Positions 6,507-9,051 of a stretch of DNA of 9,051 nucleotides are shown in pieces (the stretch's first letter is position 1; each line of letters starts with the position of its first letter). Position numbers and translations under genes: made by a program. The notes under the pieces are model-generated. The model did not search any database. It worked only from the letters and a program-made list of their open reading frames with translations, and was not told the origin of the DNA. The stretch is from Armatimonadota bacterium (GTDB lineage: Bacteria; Armatimonadota; Hebobacteria; CAIYQO01), in assembly GCA_022708765.1 (NCBI GenBank), contig JAKIYB010000149.1, forward strand, positions 1-9,051, in the 5' to 3' direction.

Positions 6507-7103
6507 ATGGATATTCACACGGCAAAAGAGTTTATCAGCAACTATGCTGACGAGTCACGGGAGCGAATTGCCTTTGCCTGGAATGGAGAGCACGCTGACG
6601 AATTCGAAGATGCCAATGCCTCATTTCGGGCACAAATCATCACTTATGTCCTCGAGAATCCAGGTGTTGCTCCGGTCATACTCATTCGTGATCTGTTCCT
6701 GATAGAAGCCGAGTGGTCGCATGAAGCGTGGTGCGTGTCGAACGCATTTGCACAACTCGGCGAGATGCTGTTAACTCGAAGTGTTGATGAATACCTTGAT
6801 GATTTTTTACAGGGATACCGTGCTACTTTCGATACCTTCAGTGCATGCCACGCTATTCAACTCGACCCAATCATTCTGGAAGCGCTTATCAAAGCAATCA
6901 ATACTCGCCTGGCGACTGAGTGCGATGAAGAGAATAGGAAATTGCTATCAGCAGGAAAAGAGCTGTTTGCAAAAATCAGGGCAGGAACGGCTGCTGAAGG
7001 GCTTGTTGTTCTTACTGCAGATACACGAGTTACGAATATTCGCATTGTCAAGTCACCCGGATCTATCTGGGAGCGTATTAAAGGCTTCTTTCGACGCAGA
7101 TGA
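6507..7103 (+). CDS. Hypothetical protein of unknown family
   Basis: I do not recognise this gene. From ATG 6507 it encodes 198 residues. The predicted protein is mostly helical, rich in Glu/Asp in its first half (for instance ADESRERIAFAWNGEHADEFED), and ends in a basic tail, WERIKGFFRRR. No signal peptide, membrane helix or catalytic motif is evident, and only a few scattered cysteines are seen. Its base composition is plainly A/T-richer than iorB-paaK, like the HNH gene, which suggests acquired DNA. An in-frame ATG at 6486 would add seven residues but lies inside repeat copy A; AGGT at 6497-6500 is weak support for 6507. The gene sits alone between direct copies A and B of the palindromic repeat, so it looks like a separate cassette. 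That it is a real gene is supported by its length and by ending neatly before copy B. Confidence 0.7.
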   Translation: MDIHTAKEFISNYADESRERIAFAWNGEHADEFEDANASFRAQIITYVLENPGVAPVILIRDLFLIEAEWSHEAWCVSNAFAQLGEMLLTRSVDEYLDDFLQGYRATFDTFSACHAIQLDPIILEALIKAINTRLATECDEENRKLLSAGKELFAKIRAGTAAEGLVVLTADTRVTNIRIVKSPGSIWERIKGFFRRR

Positions 7104-7134
7104 GAAATTGCTAACACTGAATATCCTATCCTGT

Positions 7135-7227
7135 GCACAGGCCCGAAGGACCGACAGCCGTTAGCCACGGGTGCAACCCGTGGAACGGTAATTGGAGAGA
7201 GATACCCAGCCCCAACGGGGCGGCAGC
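7135..7227 (+). repeat. Palindromic intergenic repeat, copy B (two modules)
   Basis: Module 1 (7135-7188) repeats copy A: GCACAGGCCCGAAGGACCGA, then CCGTTAGCCACGGGT (7158-7172) facing ACCCGTGGAACGG (7176-7188). The right arm has lost two bases relative to a perfect match. Module 2 (7202-7227) reads ATACCCAGCCCCAACGGGGC and continues with GGCAG; its CCCCAACGGGG part can form a short hairpin. Copy A lacks module 2, while copy C has both modules in reverse order and orientation. Confidence 0.85.
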
Positions 7228-7265
7228 GGTTGACGGCAGCATACTTCTGGTATAACATGGGGTAG

Positions 7266-7298
7266 TTATGTACATTATGCGATGCTATATGTACATAA
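7266..7298. promoter_or_regulatory. Paired TGTACA operator of the toxin-antitoxin operon
   Basis: TTATGTACAT (7266-7275) and ATGTACATAA (7289-7298) are perfect reverse complements, and each contains an ATGTACAT palindrome of its own. The two TGTACA cores are centred 21 bp apart, two helical turns. TGTACA is the known core of operators bound by YefM-type antitoxins, as in Escherichia coli yefM-yoeB, where the sites are closer together. The site lies 41-73 bp before the antitoxin start, in an AT-rich promoter-like stretch (CATAATATTACTC), fitting autorepression by the antitoxin or by the complex. Confidence 0.75.
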
Positions 7299-7338
7299 TA
7301 TTACTCTTTACTTGCGTTACGAGAAAGGCAGGTGTGTT

Positions 7339-7608
7339 ATGCCGGAAGTCACCATCGTCGAACTTCGTGAGCAACTCGCCACCTGGCTGGGGAAGGCCAG
7401 CGACGCGGGGGAGCGCGTGGTCGTAACCAAGCACGGCAAGCCCATCGCCGCGGTCATCCCCTACGCCGACCTGCGCCTGCTGCAGAAAATCGAAGCCCAC
7501 ATGAGCCGCCTGCTCGCGGACGCGGTGCTGTCCGATCTGAAAGACCGCGCGGTGGTAGAGTTGGACGAGCGACAGGATACCACACGCGCGACCGGCACGG
7601 ACGGGTAG
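7339..7608 (+). CDS. Phd/YefM-family antitoxin
   Basis: This 89-aa protein is a type II antitoxin that should bind and neutralise the toxin encoded just downstream and repress its own promoter. The N-terminal Phd/YefM fold is clear: VTIVELREQLATWLGKASDAGERVVVTKHGKPIAAVIPYADLRLL, with the strand-turn-strand segment VVVTKHGKPIAAVI at residues 27-40. The remainder is a charged helical tail (IEAHMSRLLADAVLSDLKDRAVVELDER) of the kind that wraps around the toxin. ATG 7339 is chosen because AGGCAGGT lies at 7327-7334 and the conserved segment begins at once; an upstream in-frame start at 7282 would fall inside the TGTACA operator. The toxin gene follows after 37 bases. The family call is firm. Confidence 0.9.
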   Translation: MPEVTIVELREQLATWLGKASDAGERVVVTKHGKPIAAVIPYADLRLLQKIEAHMSRLLADAVLSDLKDRAVVELDERQDTTRATGTDG

Positions 7609-7645
7609 CGAGGATTTTCCGCGTCTGGTGCTACAGGAGGAAGTG

Positions 7646-7942
7646 ATGTCACTGCCATGGCGCCTGCTCTACGACCTCACCGCCGTCAAGACGCTTCGCC
7701 GCTTGCCTGATCCGGTGCGCGAGCGGACGGAATTGCGCATTGCTTCGATTCTGCTCGATCTCTACGATCCCGGAGTGACGATGGCGCCGTCACCCTACGG
7801 CATGATCGGCAGCCTGTGGACGGTGGATCGCATCTTTATCGTCTATGTGGCGATTACACGGCATGCGCGCTGGAATCAACCGGTGATCCTCATCGCCAAC
7901 CTGATAACGGAAGATGAGTTCCTCGATTCGCTGCTTGGTTAG
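7646..7942 (+). CDS. Putative RelE/ParE-like toxin
   Basis: The 98-aa product follows the antitoxin gene by 37 bases and has a very strong ribosome site (AGGAGG, 7635-7640) before ATG 7646. The order helix-helix-strands fits the RelE/ParE fold: LTAVKTLRRLPDPVRERTELRIASILLDL (residues 11-39) resembles the paired helices, SLWTVDRIFIVYVAI (56-70) the central strands, and QPVILIANLI (78-87) the last strand. The usual RelE ending with a conserved Arg and Tyr after that strand is missing; the protein ends in EDEFLDSLLG. It is therefore either a divergent ParE-like toxin acting on gyrase, a variant RNase, or an inactive copy. Its identity rests on the fold pattern plus its place behind a Phd/YefM antitoxin. 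A few residues upstream in frame (from 7628) are not used because they precede the ribosome site. Confidence 0.7.
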   Translation: MSLPWRLLYDLTAVKTLRRLPDPVRERTELRIASILLDLYDPGVTMAPSPYGMIGSLWTVDRIFIVYVAITRHARWNQPVILIANLITEDEFLDSLLG

Positions 7943-7967
7943 CGCGGGTACCGATCCTGAGCTCATC

Positions 7968-8062
7968 GCAGCCCGGCTGTCGCCCCGTCGGGGCTTCTTA
8001 TCTCTTTACGCCACGGCCCCACGGGTTTCACCTGTGGCTAACGGCTTTGACCCCTTCGGGGT
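7968..8062 (-). repeat. Palindromic intergenic repeat, copy C (inverted, two modules)
   Basis: On the - strand this reads like copy B. ACCCCGAAGGGGT (8062-8050) leads to CCGTTAGCCACAGGT (8044-8030), which faces ACCCGTGG (8026-8019); a second module, GCCCCGACGGGGCGACAG, follows at 7994-7977. On the + strand the module-2 hairpin GCCCC/GGGGC (7982-7994) is followed by TTCTTATCTCTTT, so it could serve as a terminator for the toxin-antitoxin operon. Copies B and C face each other around that operon. The rest of 7943-8120 contains nothing else I can identify. Confidence 0.8.
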
Positions 8063-8120
8063 GGGAATTTTCGGTTCCTCTTTACAACCCTCGCTGTCTT
8101 TCATAGACTGATGACGAAGG

Positions 8121-9051
8121 ATGGGCATACCGGTGGAGTTTCCGGTGCTGACGAAGGAAATGCGCTCGCAGACGCGGGGGTGGAAGCGGTGGCTGCATCA
8201 CGCGATTGTGGTGGCGCCGTTTCTGTTCTTTGTGAGTGTGACCTTCCTTACCTGGGGTGGCGAGGGCAGCGTCTCTCCTGTAGCGACACTGGTGTTGGTT
8301 GAATGTACGACGATGCTGCTACTGGTGCCGGCGTTCGCGGGTGGAGCGATTGCGCGCGAGCACGAGCAGCATACCATTGCAGATCTGTTGTTTACCCCAT
8401 TACCCAGTTGGCAGATCGTGACGGGTAAATGGTTGTCAGCGCTGGTCTCGGTGCTGTTCATGACTGCCGGGGTGCTGCCGCTGGCGGGAGTGTGGGCCTT
8501 TCTCGGTGAGAGCATACTGCCGATTCTCGCTGCTCAGGGGATCATCCTGTTGGCGGCAGGATTCGTGGCGGCGTATTCGCTTTATCTCTCGACGTTTTTT
8601 CGGCGACTGACGAACGCCACGGCGACGGCGTACGGAATCGCGTTAGGGACAATCCTCTTTCCCCCGTTGCTGCAATATGCCTATTTTACCATGTGGATTC
8701 CATTTGAGATGATCGCGATCTGGGAAAGATTGGGCTTCGTCGGGAGTTGCATGACGATGACTGTGGTGGTGGTCTGGCTGATGAGTGTCCTGGTGCGCTT
8801 CTTTGCGCATCGCATGCCATCACAATCGTTTCTCATCACCAGTCATATCGTATGCTTCACGGGATGTCTATTGTTGGGGATATTCCTTGGCTATATTGTT
8901 CCACTCTGGATTATGGGCAATCCGTTTGGCGTGCTGACATACCTGCTGCGAGATACGCATGAGGCAATGTATATTATTTGTTGCGACCTGGATGCACCGA
9001 CGGTCCTCACGGGGGTTGCGGCCCAGCTCCTCCTCATCCCCATGCTGTTGC
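8121..9051 (+). CDS. ABC-2 type transporter permease (3' end beyond window)
   Basis: An open frame from ATG 8121 runs to the window edge without a stop, giving 310 complete codons. It starts with PVEFPVLTKEMRSQTRGWKRWL, the charged amphipathic entry helix of ABC-2 permeases ('NPVLVKELRS-RGW'). GGAIAREHEQHTIADLLFTPLPSWQIVTGKW (residues 74-104) matches the family's conserved loop 'AIAREREQGTLDLLLATPLS-IVLGK'. Hydrophobic spans lie near residues 27-45, 53-73, 105-128, 132-156, 166-188, 207-227, 241-265 and 294-310. It would be the membrane half of an exporter or of a gliding- or polysaccharide-type ABC system; the ATPase gene is not in the window and probably follows. TGA at 8112 closes the frame upstream, so 8121 is the first possible start; GTG 8133 is an alternative. 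No good ribosome site is visible. The substrate is unknown. Confidence 0.88.
   Translation, partial: MGIPVEFPVLTKEMRSQTRGWKRWLHHAIVVAPFLFFVSVTFLTWGGEGSVSPVATLVLVECTTMLLLVPAFAGGAIAREHEQHTIADLLFTPLPSWQIVTGKWLSALVSVLFMTAGVLPLAGVWAFLGESILPILAAQGIILLAAGFVAAYSLYLSTFFRRLTNATATAYGIALGTILFPPLLQYAYFTMWIPFEMIAIWERLGFVGSCMTMTVVVVWLMSVLVRFFAHRMPSQSFLITSHIVCFTGCLLLGIFLGYIVPLWIMGNPFGVLTYLLRDTHEAMYIICCDLDAPTVLTGVAAQLLLIPMLL

Noticed and set aside
7914..8302. Small + strand frames at 7914-8111 and 8111-8302
   Set aside because: The first translates repeat copy C and the toxin end; the second is out of frame with the permease beginning at 8121.
1..9051. CRISPR array, tRNA, rRNA or transposase gene
   Set aside because: No regularly spaced repeats, cloverleaf, rRNA-like sequence or transposase motif seen; the repeats present are dispersed palindromes at irregular distances.

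Overview
The window reads as a GC-rich bacterial chromosome fragment whose genes all lie on the + strand. The content is an anaerobic-type indolepyruvate:ferredoxin oxidoreductase, a phenylacetate-CoA ligase, a GH29-like glycosidase, a Gfo/Idh/MocA oxidoreductase and an ABC-2 permease with the 'PVLTKEMRSQTRGW' style of N-terminus. Together with many short palindromic repeats, this suggests an uncultured Armatimonadota-, Planctomycetota- or Hydrogenedentota-like lineage. That placement is an inference from gene style only; no rRNA or marker gene is present.

Layout. Positions 2-652 hold the C-terminal part of iorA, cut by the window edge. Positions 653-872 carry two small hairpins and an 81-bp inverted-repeat element. 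Positions 873-3607 hold a carbohydrate pair, a GH29-type fucosidase-like hydrolase and a Gfo/Idh/MocA oxidoreductase, separated by a 139-bp C/G-tract inverted repeat. Positions 3621-4376 hold an AT-richer HNH endonuclease. Positions 4493-6413 return to aromatic keto-acid metabolism with iorB and a paaK-type ligase. From 6424 onward the window is accessory DNA. Three copies of one short palindromic repeat (A at 6424, B at 7135, C at 7968, the last inverted) separate an unrecognised 198-aa protein gene, a Phd/YefM-RelE/ParE-type toxin-antitoxin pair with a paired TGTACA operator, and an ABC-2 permease that runs off the right end.

How the genes fit. IorA and IorB form one enzyme that oxidatively decarboxylates aryl-pyruvates to aryl-acetyl-CoA with ferredoxin as electron acceptor. 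PaaK interconverts arylacetate and its CoA ester, so iorA, iorB and paaK form one functional module. Unusually, iorA and iorB are about 3.84 kb apart, with the glycosidase, oxidoreductase and HNH genes between them and a palindromic element at each edge. This looks like a later insertion or rearrangement. The strongest regulatory signal is the two-site TGTACA operator upstream of the antitoxin gene.
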